Part shown: positions 52,658 through 62,280 of the stretch, piece by piece | Numbering within the stretch: the stretch's first letter is position 1 | How the letters are laid out: each line of letters opens with the position of its first letter | Origin: Brevibacillus agri | GTDB lineage: Bacteria; Bacillota; Bacilli; Brevibacillales; Brevibacillaceae | Assembly: GCF_004117055.1 (NCBI RefSeq) | Contig: NZ_CP026363.1 | Coordinates: 3,526,001 to 3,590,000, forward strand | DNA length: 64,000 bases | Reading direction: 5' to 3' | Notes under the pieces: generated by a model | Database searches by the model: none | What the model saw: only the letters and a program-made list of their open reading frames with translations | What the model was told of the DNA's origin: nothing | Position numbers and translations under genes: made by a program

Positions 52658-54336
52658 CTTGCGCTTTTCACGCATACCGGCAGCACGATGCTGACCGTCG
52701 TTCCTTTCTGCCGCTCGCTTTCAATTTGCAGGCTTCCGCCATGGTCCTCCAAAATCCGCTGGCTGACCATCAGGCCGAGGCCCGTTCCGTTTTCCTTCGT
52801 CGTGTAAAAAGGCTCGCCCATACGCGGGATGCGCTCGGGATCAATTCCGCAGCCGTTGTCCCTGATGCTGATCTGAATGTGCTCCGCGCTCACCTGCTGG
52901 CCCTTCACGTAAATCTCGCCTCCGTCGGGGAGCGCCTCCATCGCATTTTTGCATAGATTGAGCAGCACTTGCTTGATCTGATTTTCCTCACACGAAATAA
53001 GCGGCAATTGCTCGTCAATCGAAGCGTGCATCTGGATGTTTTTCAAATTGGCCTGGCTTTCCAGAAGCGAGAGCACATTGCGAATCAGCTCGGACAAATC
53101 TTTTGGCTGAAAACGCACCGCTTGCGGCTTGGCCAAAACCAACAGCTCGCTGACAATCAGATTGATCCGGTCCAGCTCAGAGAGCATGATCTGGCAGTAG
53201 TTGCGCTGCGCGCCTCCCACCGAAGCGTCGAGCAACTGGATAAATCCGCGCAGCGACGTCAGCGGATTGCGGATCTCGTGCGCAATGCCTGCCGCCAACT
53301 GGCCGATGGCAGACAGCTTGTCTGATTGGCGCAGCATCTCTTTTGTCTTCGTGATCTCAGACACATCGCGCGAGACGATCAGCATGCTGTCGCCCACTCC
53401 GTCACTGTTGCCCACAGGTTTGAAGCGCGACTCCACATTGACCCAATGCCCCTGGCTGTGCTTCAGCCGATAAAAGGTCGTCGCTTCCTCTTCCTTGCGC
53501 CAGCACTGTTTGAAAAGCTCGGTGACTCTCTTCTGGTCTTCCGGATGAATAATCATATGTATGACGGCAGGACCCATTCTGGTCATTTCCTCGCACGAAT
53601 ACCCCAAAAACGTCGCGTGCGCATTGGACACATACGCGACGCTTCCGTCCCGCTTTACCAAATAGATCATTTCGCTCATGTTTTCCGTAATCAGGCGAAA
53701 ATGGGCCTGGCTCTCCTGCAACTCCTGTTCGATCTGTTTTCGCTGGGTAATGTCCCGGGAGCAGCAAATGATCCCTGTTACTCGTCCCTGCTTGTCCAAA
53801 ACAGGGCCGTACGACAGCGAGACATGCATGAGCGAGCCGTTCTGGTGCCGACGGACTGTTTCATAGCCGACAATCGCCTTTCCCCGCAAAACTTCCGCAT
53901 GGTAATGCTCCATCTCCGCGCGATATTCTTCGGGCACACACGGAATCGTTTTGCCGAGCAGGTCAGACGTACTGTAGCCGAACTGTTCCACGGACGCCTG
54001 GTTCACGTGAATGAATTTTCCGTCCAGATCCAGAATCGAGACTGCATCCGGAGTCTGCTGCAAAAATGCATCAAGTAGCTCCTTGGCTTTATCCAGCTCT
54101 CTTCTCAGCCGCGCCAGCTCTTCCTGTTCCCGCGTGTGCTGCCCTCCTTCCCTCGCCTGTTTGTACATGCGGTAGCACGGAATCGTCAGCAGCAGCGCGT
54201 ACAGTAAATTCAGCGAAAAGAAAGACCACAAATCAATTCTCTCGGGATAGTGGCGCAGCAACAGTACGCTGACTGGAATCCAGCCGATGATGAGTGTTAA
54301 CGAAAGCATAAAACTACTTGAGCCTATTGGTATCAT
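52648..54336 (-). CDS. PAS-domain sensor histidine kinase, candidate sporulation kinase
   Basis: This 562-residue kinase has two N-terminal membrane helices (about 9-28 and 36-58). PAS domains follow at about 90-198 and 213-328. The HisKA domain carries phospho-acceptor His353 in AHEIRNPLTSLRG. The HATPase domain has N-box NAMEALPDGG, DNGCGID and GTGLGLMV. There is no adjacent response regulator, as with the orphan Kin proteins of Bacillus that feed the Spo0F/Spo0A relay. The ATG at 54336 has GGAGG at 5 nt. Upstream are CodY-like and 0A-like boxes. A sporulation role is inference. Confidence 0.85.
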   Translation of the reverse strand: MIPIGSSSFMLSLTLIIGWIPVSVLLLRHYPERIDLWSFFSLNLLYALLLTIPCYRMYKQAREGGQHTREQEELARLRRELDKAKELLDAFLQQTPDAVSILDLDGKFIHVNQASVEQFGYSTSDLLGKTIPCVPEEYRAEMEHYHAEVLRGKAIVGYETVRRHQNGSLMHVSLSYGPVLDKQGRVTGIICCSRDITQRKQIEQELQESQAHFRLITENMSEMIYLVKRDGSVAYVSNAHATFLGYSCEEMTRMGPAVIHMIIHPEDQKRVTELFKQCWRKEEEATTFYRLKHSQGHWVNVESRFKPVGNSDGVGDSMLIVSRDVSEITKTKEMLRQSDKLSAIGQLAAGIAHEIRNPLTSLRGFIQLLDASVGGAQRNYCQIMLSELDRINLIVSELLVLAKPQAVRFQPKDLSELIRNVLSLLESQANLKNIQMHASIDEQLPLISCEENQIKQVLLNLCKNAMEALPDGGEIYVKGQQVSAEHIQISIRDNGCGIDPERIPRMGEPFYTTKENGTGLGLMVSQRILEDHGGSLQIESERQKGTTVSIVLPVCVKSASQV

Positions 54337-54403
54337 CACAACCTCCGCTGTTCTTTGCTGAGTAGTATGGACTGTCGTAACTAGCATGGATTGGATTGAA
54401 TAT

Positions 54404-54418
54404 AATTTTCAGAAATAT
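54404..54418. promoter_or_regulatory. CodY-box-like sequence upstream of the histidine kinase
   Basis: AATTTTCAGAAATAT matches the CodY consensus AATTTTCWGAAAATT at 13 of 15 positions and lies about 70 nt before the kinase start, in its likely promoter. CodY would repress the gene in rich medium. Confidence 0.45.
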
Positions 54419-54505
54419 GTAAAAACAACAATATAGACTGGACGAACTTTTTTAGGATTCTTAAAAATTATAAACTTTTTTCCAATGTGTGGCTATTCCT
54501 TGTCA

Positions 54506-54522
54506 TTCGACATATTACGACA
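54506..54522 (-). promoter_or_regulatory. tandem 0A-box-like sites upstream of the histidine kinase
   Basis: On the minus strand an exact TGTCGAA (54506-54512) and a one-mismatch TGTCGTA (54516-54522) lie exactly 10 bp apart, one helical turn, about 170-185 nt before the kinase start. Such spacing is common at Spo0A-controlled promoters. Confidence 0.45.
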
Positions 54523-54623
54523 AAACGCAGGCAAAACCCCAACAAAACACTCCTTCATGGCTAAAGTTCGCGGTGCGGCCAGAAATCTCAGGGCACATCC
54601 CCTTGTGTTCGCTTGCTCTTCAG

Positions 54624-54650
54624 CAAAAAAAGCGCCCTCCCGAGGACGCT
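54624..54650 (-). terminator. intrinsic terminator after the M28 gene
   Basis: On the minus strand AGCGTCCTC and GAGGGCGCT pair (one wobble) with a tight loop, followed by seven Ts. Confidence 0.78.
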
Positions 54651-54701
54651 CCACCTCTTCATTTCCCGCACTTGTTCCATCGCTCAACACGCAGCAGCGC
54701 A

Positions 54702-56042
54702 CTACTGAAAATCTTCCTCCGGCTCGCCCTGTCCGGTCGTCTGTCCTGACCGGATCGGATAGGCCGGAGTCGCCGTGTCCGTTATGTTTCCGACCGCGGA
54801 AAAAATCATTTGCGCCGCTTCGGCGAGCTGCTCTTTTTCTATAGTGGCGGGCACATCTCCCGCTCTGTCTGCCTCACCCGCCGCTTTTTGCCGCGTGACG
54901 AGCACAGCGGGAATGCCTGCCACGGTCAACGGCGCAAGCTCCCTTTGCTGCTCTGCACGCGCGACTTCCAGCGCAGACTGCTGTGCTCCCGCTTCCGCCA
55001 GCAAGCCAGTCGCCAGAACGGCTTCCCGGCGCCCGGCGAAGGCCGTTACGTCTCCGCTCCGCCCCACCGCATCGACGTAGTAGGCGGCGACGATTTTTTG
55101 CCTGTCCTGCTCGGTCAGCGATTCGCTAAAGGCCCGCTGCCCGCGCTGGCCCGCTGTCACGGCGCCAAAGCTGACCAGTTGCACCTCGGTATCGAGCTGG
55201 CTCTCGGACAGCTTGCGGGCGACCTCAAGCATGACTGCCACGCCGGAGGCATTGTCATTAGCCCCTGGCGACGAAGCGGCTGAATCGTGGTGGGCGAGGA
55301 TGAGCACGCGCTGGCCTGTTGCCGCCTCTGTCGGCTTTTTCGTCGCGATGATGTTGTAGGCAGTATGCCGCCTTGTCACGCCGCCCTCGACCTTCACAGT
55401 GGCTCTCAGCGGCTGTTTCAGCGCCCGCTGCCGGAGCAGTTGCCCTTCCTCCCGCGACAGGCCGATGACCGGAACTGACATGTCCAGCGGCTCGCCCAGC
55501 GACGCCCGCCATTCCCCCTCGCGATCGTTCCAGACGATGACCGCTACGGCTCCGGCGGCAGCGGCCTGTCTGACCTTTTCGCCAAACGGAATTTCCCCGC
55601 GCTTGACCAGTGCAATTTTCCCCCTCGCCGCGCCGCTGGCAAAATCAGCGGCCCGGCCATAGCCCGCATCGACCAACTCTGCCGTCTGCGCGCCGTTTTG
55701 TCCAAACGTCAATGGCAGCGCCGCCCAGCTCCGCTCCCAGCCTTCGATCGCCAGAGACAGGCTCGCGGGCTTTTGGTACGTATGATAATAAAAAGGCTGC
55801 AAGGCAGTCTCATAACCGTATGAGCGCAAGGCATTCTCCACATATACCCCTGCGGCAAATTCCGTCTCGGTCGCGGCTGGTCTCGCTGTTTTCGCCAGGC
55901 GCTCCACATGGCTGTACAACAGCTCGGCATCCATCCCTGTGCGCGCCTGATTCGCATATGCCTGCGGCAGCGCGAAAGACAGCGGCAACAGGCTTCCCCA
56001 AACAAGCAGTGCTCCTAGTGCGTAATGACCGGCGGATCGCAT
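54702..56042 (-). CDS. secreted M28-family peptidase-like protein, probably catalytically impaired
   Basis: This 446-residue protein has a signal peptide (about 1-30), a PA domain (about 120-200) and an M28 fold (about 225-430). The metal-site HHDS (His251, Asp253), GANDNASG (Asp263) and the YVDAVG Asp324 are kept. The usual Glu-Glu pair of the GAEE motif is Val295-Thr296 (SFGAVTAG), and the last metal His expected before the TIEK segment is absent. It thus lacks the general-base Glu and two metal ligands. It may be a binding protein rather than an aminopeptidase. AGGGAG precedes the ATG. Confidence 0.82.
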   Translation of the reverse strand: MRSAGHYALGALLVWGSLLPLSFALPQAYANQARTGMDAELLYSHVERLAKTARPAATETEFAAGVYVENALRSYGYETALQPFYYHTYQKPASLSLAIEGWERSWAALPLTFGQNGAQTAELVDAGYGRAADFASGAARGKIALVKRGEIPFGEKVRQAAAAGAVAVIVWNDREGEWRASLGEPLDMSVPVIGLSREEGQLLRQRALKQPLRATVKVEGGVTRRHTAYNIIATKKPTEAATGQRVLILAHHDSAASSPGANDNASGVAVMLEVARKLSESQLDTEVQLVSFGAVTAGQRGQRAFSESLTEQDRQKIVAAYYVDAVGRSGDVTAFAGRREAVLATGLLAEAGAQQSALEVARAEQQRELAPLTVAGIPAVLVTRQKAAGEADRAGDVPATIEKEQLAEAAQMIFSAVGNITDTATPAYPIRSGQTTGQGEPEEDFQ

Positions 56043-56398
56043 GGCATTCTCCCTTCTTCCTGATGCGGTTTGCCTTTATTATGGGCCGCCCTGCCAAACA
56101 GCGTCTAGTCAGAATAGTTAGTCAAATACCGGCACGCGCCGTCAGCGGCGGACAGCTTTCGTTTTCCTTCTGCCCAAATCGGCTCGCAGGCACATCTGGT
56201 CTTCGCCGAACGCGTCGATTTGTCGAGACGGCGGCGCCTATATGAAAACTTAATAGAGTAGCGCTTCTCCCCGCTAAATAATTGATAGCGGATTTTCCGT
56301 TTTCAAATTGACCCTGCGCGGTGCGATTTGCTACTGTTGTATCAAAATCATAAAACCGTTGGAAAAAAGCGGATGGAACCACTAGAGGAGGACTCACC
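56043..56398. other. divergent intergenic region between the M28 gene and dat
   Basis: About 355 nt hold no supported gene. A weak sigma-A match on the plus strand, TTGACC (56308-56313) with TACTGT 18 bp later, could drive dat. Several short GC-rich inverted segments occur around 56130-56240. The antisense frame here has no similarity that I recognise. Confidence 0.4.
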
Positions 56399-57250
56399 AT
56401 GCTATATGTCGATGGCAAATGGGTTGAAGAGGGGCAAGCGGCCGTTCAACCGGAAGATCGCGGTTACAACTTTGGGGACGGCATTTACGAAGTCGTACGA
56501 ATCTACAAAGGGCGCCTGTATCAGTGGGACGCGCATCTGACGCGGCTGTTCCGCAGCGCCCGCGAGATCAAGCTTGCGCTGCCGTGGAGCGCTGAAGAGC
56601 TGACCCAGTTGGCCAAAGAACTGCTTTTGAAAAACAACATCACCGAGCAGGACGATGCGACTCTCTACTTGCAAATTTCTCGCGGCGCAGCTCCGCGCAT
56701 TCACGATATCCCGAGCGGCATCAAGCCTGTCATCATGGCTTTTGTCCGCCCCAAAGCCCGACCTGTAGAGGACTTGAAAAAAGGCTGGACAGCCCAACTC
56801 GTCGAAGACATCCGCTGGCTGCGCTGTGACATCAAGACGCTGAACCTGCTGGGAGCCGTACTGGTCAAGCAGTACGCGAAGGACGCCGGAGCGCAAGATT
56901 CGATTTTGCACCGCAACGGCATCATTACAGAGTGCAGCTCGGCCAATCTGTTTGCGGTAAAAAACGGCGAGCTGTACACGCATCCGGCTGACCACTTGAT
57001 CCTGCACGGCATTACCCGCCAGGTCGTCCTTGATCTGGCGAAGGCAAACGGCATCGTCGCCCACGAGACGGTTTTTGACATCGCCTTCCTGAAGCAAGCC
57101 GACGAGCTGTTCCTCACCAGCACGACAGCGGAAATCATGCCGCTTGTATCCGTCGATGGCGAGGCCGTTGGCAACGGACAGCCCGGTCCTGTCACAGCGA
57201 GGCTGCAAGCTTTGTTTGAACAGCACATTCACGACAGCGTGCTCGTCTAA
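56399..57250 (+). CDS. dat: D-amino-acid aminotransferase
   Basis: This PLP enzyme interconverts D-alanine and D-glutamate and supplies D-amino acids for the wall. The 283-residue class IV aminotransferase has DRGYNFGDGIYE near the N-terminus, the PLP-binding Lys146 in DIKTLNLL and the cofactor-contacting Glu in ITECSSANLF. Length and sequence are those of Bacillus Dat. GGAGG precedes the ATG. A strong terminator follows. Confidence 0.94.
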   Translation: MLYVDGKWVEEGQAAVQPEDRGYNFGDGIYEVVRIYKGRLYQWDAHLTRLFRSAREIKLALPWSAEELTQLAKELLLKNNITEQDDATLYLQISRGAAPRIHDIPSGIKPVIMAFVRPKARPVEDLKKGWTAQLVEDIRWLRCDIKTLNLLGAVLVKQYAKDAGAQDSILHRNGIITECSSANLFAVKNGELYTHPADHLILHGITRQVVLDLAKANGIVAHETVFDIAFLKQADELFLTSTTAEIMPLVSVDGEAVGNGQPGPVTARLQALFEQHIHDSVLV

Positions 57251-57269
57251 TTCGATTGATTCCATAAAG

Positions 57270-57308
57270 AAAGCTCTCCTGACTGGCAGTACGCCCAGGA
57301 GAGCTTTT
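57270..57308. terminator. terminator between dat and lipM
   Basis: AAAGCTCTCCTG and CAGGAGAGCTTT form a perfect 12-bp stem with a 15-nt loop between the two convergent genes. Confidence 0.88.
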
Positions 57309-57332
57309 CGCGTATGTTCGCCAACAAACAGC

Positions 57333-58163
57333 CTAGCGGCGCAAATTCCACTCATCCGTCGCATAGCGCGTCCGGGCGAGCTCCTCCGCCAATGCCAGTT
57401 CCTCGTCTGTCAACGCGGACGGCACCAGCTCCACTTCCAGTCCGGTGGCGAAGCCTTTGGAAAACGCTTCAATCGCTTCCTGCAAGCTCACAGGCCGCGG
57501 GCTTACCTCGTTGATCGTCACCGCTTTTTGGCGGAAGCTGTCCATCATCCGCTGCTTGACGCGGTCCGACGGGAAGTGCAGCAGCGAGAACAGCAATTCG
57601 ACGTCCATGTCGAGCAAAATGGAGCCGTGCTGGAGGATGACGCCCTTTTGGCGCGTCTGCGCGCTGCCTGCGACCTTTTTCCCTTCCACGACCAGCTCAT
57701 ACCACGATGGCGAGTCGAAGCAAGCGGACGAGCCTGGAGAGGTGTACTTTTCTTTTTCCTCCTCGCTCGCAAGCGACACCATCTCTGCTGCCAGGCCGAG
57801 GTTTTGAAAGCCGTGCAAAAGGCCGAGACTGATGATTTTGTACGCCTCGGTGACGCCGGACGGCATCCGCGGATGCTCCTCCGACACGATCACGCTGTAG
57901 GTCAGCTCCTGATCGTGCAAAACGGCACGTCCTCCTGTCGCGCGGCGGACAAAGCCCAGCCCGCGCTTTTGCACTTCCTCCAGATTGATTTCCCTGATCG
58001 CCTTTTGAAAATAGCCAATCGACAAAGTAGCCGGGTCCCACGTGTAAAAGCGAACGGTCGGGGGCACCTTGCCCTCGCTGTGCAACTGCAAAATCGCCTC
58101 GTCCACAGCCATGTTCATCGCCGGAGACATCGCTTCCGTCACGATATAGCGCCACTGTTCCAT
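57333..58163 (-). CDS. lipM: octanoyltransferase LipM
   Basis: LipM moves octanoate from acyl-carrier protein to GcvH, the first step of lipoyl assembly in Bacillus. The 276 residues form a lipoate-ligase-like fold with [18 protein letters not shown]. The catalytic Cys148 lies in [12 protein letters not shown], matching the Cys150 of B. subtilis LipM. The ATG at 58163 has GGGAGG at 8 nt. Its location beside the glycine-cleavage genes fits its acceptor, GcvH, though gcvH itself is not here. Confidence 0.9.
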   Translation of the reverse strand: MEQWRYIVTEAMSPAMNMAVDEAILQLHSEGKVPPTVRFYTWDPATLSIGYFQKAIREINLEEVQKRGLGFVRRATGGRAVLHDQELTYSVIVSEEHPRMPSGVTEAYKIISLGLLHGFQNLGLAAEMVSLASEEEKEKYTSPGSSACFDSPSWYELVVEGKKVAGSAQTRQKGVILQHGSILLDMDVELLFSLLHFPSDRVKQRMMDSFRQKAVTINEVSPRPVSLQEAIEAFSKGFATGLEVELVPSALTDEELALAEELARTRYATDEWNLRR

Positions 58164-58239
58164 CGTATGTACCTCCCTACTCACAACACCTTCATTTTAC
58201 GCTTCTCCCCATAGGACGGCAAGGCTTGGATCGGCTGCA

Positions 58240-59316
58240 TCAACGAGCCGTCTCCTCGATGATCGCCATGACCTGCGCCAGCGCGTCCTGCTGCTTTTCG
58301 CTTGCGGCGCGCAGCTTCTCCGTAATCGCCGGACGCTTTTGCTGCAAACGGTCCAGCGCCCGGATCAGGCTGTCTGCGCTCAACGCTTCCTCTTCGAGCA
58401 CCTCGCAAAAGCCTTGCTGCTCAAAAGAGCGGGCGTTCAATATCTGGTCTCCCCTGCTCGCCGCCCGCGACAACGGCACGAGAAGCATCGGCTTTTGCAG
58501 TTGCAAAAACTCGTAAATCGCATTGGAGCCTGCGCGCGAGACGACGAGGTCGGTCATCGCCAACAGGTCAGGCAGCTCGTCCTGGACGTACTCGAATTGC
58601 CGATAACCGTCCCGCTTCAGGCTGTTGTCCAACTGATTTTTGCCGCAAATGTGCACGACAGAAAAACGCTTGGTCAACGCGTCGAGCGTGCCGCGAACGG
58701 CTTCGTTCAACCGCCTCGCCCCCAGGCTGCCGCCCATGACGAGCAGCACCGGTTTGTCCGGGGAAAAGCCGCACAGCGCAAGCCCCGCTTCCTTCCGGCC
58801 TGTTTTCAGCTCGTCGCGAACGATCGCCCCTACATGTGTCCCTTTGCCCTTGGGCAAATGCTGGAGCGTATCGGGAAACGTCGCGCACACTTTAGCGGCA
58901 AAAGGCAGCGACAGCCTGTTGGCGAGTCCCGGCGTCAGATCGGACTCGTGCAGGACGACAGGCAGCCCATTCAGCCAGGCGCCAAAGACGACGGGCACGG
59001 AGACGAATCCTCCTTTGGAAAAGACGACAGCCGGCTTCCAGGCTGCGAGAAAGCGGTAAGCTTGCCAGGCGCCTTTGCCTACGCGCAGCGGGTCGGTGAA
59101 GTTTTTCCAGTCGAAATAACGGCGCAGCTTGCCTGTCGCAATGCCGATGTAGCGCACGCCGTCGAGCCTGCTGACCAGCTCCCGCTCGATCCCTGTCGTC
59201 GAGCCGATGTAGGCGACCTCCCAGCCTTGCTGCAAAAAACGCGGGATGAGCGCGAGGTTGACGGTGACGTGCCCCGCGGAGCCGCCGCCTGTAAATACGA
59301 TCCGTTTGTTCATCAT
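58240..59316 (-). CDS. murG: MurG-family N-acetylglucosaminyltransferase
   Basis: This 358-residue GT-B enzyme should add GlcNAc to lipid I to give lipid II at the inner membrane face. It has GGGSAGHVTVNLAL (first glycine-rich loop), HESDLTPGLANR, VMGGSLGARRLNE and the late SRAGSNAIYEF. The ATG at 59316 has GGGGAGA at 8 nt. It is not in a division-and-cell-wall cluster, so it may be a second MurG copy beside one in the usual locus; that cannot be decided from this window. Confidence 0.88.
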   Translation of the reverse strand: MMNKRIVFTGGGSAGHVTVNLALIPRFLQQGWEVAYIGSTTGIERELVSRLDGVRYIGIATGKLRRYFDWKNFTDPLRVGKGAWQAYRFLAAWKPAVVFSKGGFVSVPVVFGAWLNGLPVVLHESDLTPGLANRLSLPFAAKVCATFPDTLQHLPKGKGTHVGAIVRDELKTGRKEAGLALCGFSPDKPVLLVMGGSLGARRLNEAVRGTLDALTKRFSVVHICGKNQLDNSLKRDGYRQFEYVQDELPDLLAMTDLVVSRAGSNAIYEFLQLQKPMLLVPLSRAASRGDQILNARSFEQQGFCEVLEEEALSADSLIRALDRLQQKRPAITEKLRAASEKQQDALAQVMAIIEETAR

Positions 59317-59380
59317 TGGTTCTCTCTCCCCGAAATGTCGGATCAATCCCATCTGTTCATGATAGCATCATTCGGAAAGA

Positions 59381-59408
59381 AAAACCGCCCTGTAAAAAGG
59401 CGGCTTTT
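59381..59408 (-). terminator. terminator after gcvPB
   Basis: On the minus strand AGCCGCC and GGCGGTT pair around a 9-nt loop and are followed by TTTCTTT, about 12 nt beyond the gcvPB stop. Confidence 0.75.
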
Positions 59409-59419
59409 CCAAAAGAGAG

Positions 59420-60892
59420 CTATTGTGCTTGCGGCTGGTAGCGCAGAATCGGCTTGCGCGCCGCTGTCGCTTCGTCCAGACGTTTGACCACGGTTGTATG
59501 CGGCGCTTCCTGTACAAGCTCAGGCGTTTCCTCGCACTCGCGGGCAATTTGCAGCATAACGTCGATGAACTCGTCGAGCGTTTCTTTCGTTTCGGTTTCG
59601 GTTGGCTCAATCATCAGGCACTCGTCGACAATCAGCGGGAAGTAGATAGTTGGCGGGTGATAACCGAAGTCGAGCAAGCGTTTGGCGATGTCGAGCGTGC
59701 GTACGCCCAGCTTTTTCTGGATCACGCCAGACAAAACAAACTCATGCTTGCAGACGCGGTCATACGGCAGATGGTAAGCCGTAGCCAGACGGCGCATCAT
59801 GTAGTTCGCGCTGAGCACCGCATTTTGCGACACTTGCAGCAAGCCTTCCGGACCCATGGTGCGGATGTAGCTGTGAGCGCGCACGAGGATGCCGAAGTTT
59901 CCGTTGTAGCCTTTTACGCGGCCGATGGAAGCCGGACGGTTGCTGTCCCAGTAGAAGCTGCCGTCTTCTTTTTTCGCCACGATCGGCGTTGGCAAAAACG
60001 GTTCGAGAATCTTTTTCACGCCGACAGGGCCAGCACCTGGTCCGCCGCCGCCGTGAGGGCCTGTAAACGTTTTGTGCAAGTTGAGATGCACCACGTCGAA
60101 GCCCATGTCGCCTGGACGGGCAATGCCGAGGATCGCATTCGCGTTCGCTCCATCGTAATACAAGAGGCCGCCTGCTTCGTGGACGATTTTCGCCATTTCC
60201 ACGATGTCTTCCTCGAACAGACCGAGCGTGTTCGGGTTGGTCAGCATGAGTGCCGCTGTATCAGGGCCTACGGCATCGCGCAGCGCCTGAATATCGACCA
60301 GGCCGCGCTCGTCAGAGGCAATCGTGACGGTGTCCAGTCCTGCTACCGCTGCAGAAGCCGGGTTCGTACCGTGCGCGGAGTTTGGCACGATGACTTTTGT
60401 GCGGTGGCCTTCGCCGCGGCTCTCGTGGTACGCGCGGATCATCATCAGACCTGTCCACTCGCCTGCTGCCCCCGCAGCCGGTTGCAGCGTAACTGCGTCC
60501 ATTCCGGTGATTTCAGCCAGCTCTTCTTGCAGGTTGTACAAAAGCTCCAGTGCGCCTTGTACGGTTTCTTCCGGCTGGTACGGGTGCGTCTGCGCGAAGC
60601 CTGGGTAGCGGGCAACGTCTTCGTTGATTTTCGGGTTGTATTTCATCGTGCAAGAACCGAGCGGGTAGAAGCCGTTGTCTACCCCGTGGTTGCGACGGGA
60701 CAATTCGGTGTAGTGACGAACCAACTGCAGCTCGGATACTTCCGGCAGTTCAGCAGGAGTTTCGCGGATGAGGTGCTTCGGCAGCAGGCTTGCCACCTCT
60801 ACCTCTGGTACATCCAATGCCGGCAGATTGTAGCCCACACGGCCCGGTTTGCTCATTTCAAAAATCAGTGCTTTTTCCTGGTCGTTACGCAC
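59420..60892 (-). CDS. gcvPB: glycine dehydrogenase (decarboxylating) subunit 2
   Basis: This is the PLP-binding half of the P-protein, which decarboxylates glycine and passes the aminomethyl group to lipoyl-GcvH. The 490 residues hold the PLP Lys in [16 protein letters not shown]. The GTG at 60892 has GGAGG at 9 nt and overlaps gcvPA by 8 nt. Two-subunit P-proteins are usual in Bacillales. Confidence 0.95.
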   Translation of the reverse strand: MRNDQEKALIFEMSKPGRVGYNLPALDVPEVEVASLLPKHLIRETPAELPEVSELQLVRHYTELSRRNHGVDNGFYPLGSCTMKYNPKINEDVARYPGFAQTHPYQPEETVQGALELLYNLQEELAEITGMDAVTLQPAAGAAGEWTGLMMIRAYHESRGEGHRTKVIVPNSAHGTNPASAAVAGLDTVTIASDERGLVDIQALRDAVGPDTAALMLTNPNTLGLFEEDIVEMAKIVHEAGGLLYYDGANANAILGIARPGDMGFDVVHLNLHKTFTGPHGGGGPGAGPVGVKKILEPFLPTPIVAKKEDGSFYWDSNRPASIGRVKGYNGNFGILVRAHSYIRTMGPEGLLQVSQNAVLSANYMMRRLATAYHLPYDRVCKHEFVLSGVIQKKLGVRTLDIAKRLLDFGYHPPTIYFPLIVDECLMIEPTETETKETLDEFIDVMLQIARECEETPELVQEAPHTTVVKRLDEATAARKPILRYQPQAQ

Positions 60893-62237
60893 GTGTGATC
60901 GCCTCCAATTCAGCCGCCAATGTGTCGATTTCTTCCTTGGTCCGCAGCTCGGTTACCGCAAGCAGCGTATGACCCGCGTATTCCGGGTAATCCAGTCCCA
61001 GATCGTAGCCGCCGATGATGCCAACGTCAAGCAGCTTTTTGTTCACTTCTGCCACCGGCTTGGACAGTTTGACTACGAATTCGTTGAAGAATGGAGCGGC
61101 AAAGACCACTTCCAGACCTTTTGCCTGCAGCGCTTGCTTGGCGTAATGCGCTTTTTGCAAGTTCATCATCGCCATTTCCTGTACGCCCTGTTTTCCGAGC
61201 GCAGTCAGGGTGATCGCAGCCGCCAGTGCCAACAGAGCCTGGTTGGAGCAAATGTTCGAAGTCGCTTTTTCACGACGGATATGCTGTTCACGAGCTTGCA
61301 GCGTCAGTACGAAACCGCGCTTGCCGTTCTCGTCTTTGGTTTGCCCGACGATCCGGCCTGGCATTTTACGCATCAGCTTGGTAGTCGTTGCGAAATATCC
61401 GCAGTGTGGACCGCCAAACGATGCCGGAATGCCGAACGGTTGCATGTCGCCCACCACGATGTCAGCGCCCAGTTTGCCTGGCGCTTCCAATACGCCCAGC
61501 GCAAGCGGGTTGGAAGAAACGATGAACAGAGCGCCTTTGCCATGAGCAATCGGCTCGACCGCTGCCAAGTCTTCCACGTTTCCGAAGAAGTTAGGATATT
61601 GCACGATAACGGCCGCTGTGTTTTCGTCAATCAGCGCTTCCAGAGCTTGTGTGTCGGTTACGCCGTCGTTGTTGATGCCGACTTCAACCAGCTCTACGCC
61701 TTGACCGTACGCGTATGTTTTCAGAACGCCGCGCGCTTCCGGGTGCACAGCACGGGAAACGATGACGCGCTTTTTGCCAGTGTGACCAGCCGCCATCATC
61801 GCCGCTTCTGCCAAGGAAGTCGCTCCGTCGTACATGGAGGAGTTCGCTACTTCCATTCCGGTCAGTTCACACACCATAGTCTGGAATTCAAAAATGGCTT
61901 GCAGCTCGCCCTGGCTGATTTCAGGCTGGTAAGGCGTATAGGCGGTAAAAAATTCTCCGCGCAGCAACATGTGGTTGACTGTGCTTGGCGCATAGTGCTG
62001 GTAAACGCCAGCACCCAAAAAGTTGACGTGCGTGCTGAAGTTCACGTTTTGATTAGCCAGACGCGTGAAGTATTTCACCAGATCAGGCTCGGACAGAGCT
62101 TCCGGAATGTTCAGCGCCCCTTTGAAGCGCACTTCTTCCGGGATGTCTGCAAACAGTTCTTCTACACTGGAAATGCCGAGAGTTTCGAGCATTTCGCGCT
62201 TGTCCTGATCGGTTTGGGGCAGGTAGCGGTATTTCAC
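60885..62237 (-). CDS. gcvPA: glycine dehydrogenase (decarboxylating) subunit 1
   Basis: This is the partner half of the P-protein, 450 residues, with a PLP-enzyme fold lacking the cofactor Lys. YRYLPQT at the N-terminus and [17 protein letters not shown] (17 residues) are typical. The GTG at 62237 has GAGGA at 8 nt; the longer frame to 62378 overlaps gcvT and is rejected. It starts about 43 nt after gcvT. Confidence 0.95.
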   Translation of the reverse strand: MKYRYLPQTDQDKREMLETLGISSVEELFADIPEEVRFKGALNIPEALSEPDLVKYFTRLANQNVNFSTHVNFLGAGVYQHYAPSTVNHMLLRGEFFTAYTPYQPEISQGELQAIFEFQTMVCELTGMEVANSSMYDGATSLAEAAMMAAGHTGKKRVIVSRAVHPEARGVLKTYAYGQGVELVEVGINNDGVTDTQALEALIDENTAAVIVQYPNFFGNVEDLAAVEPIAHGKGALFIVSSNPLALGVLEAPGKLGADIVVGDMQPFGIPASFGGPHCGYFATTTKLMRKMPGRIVGQTKDENGKRGFVLTLQAREQHIRREKATSNICSNQALLALAAAITLTALGKQGVQEMAMMNLQKAHYAKQALQAKGLEVVFAAPFFNEFVVKLSKPVAEVNKKLLDVGIIGGYDLGLDYPEYAGHTLLAVTELRTKEEIDTLAAELEAITRA

Positions 62238-62280
62238 GAACGTTGTCCTCCTCAAAATAGGATGTATAGTGGGCGATTGC

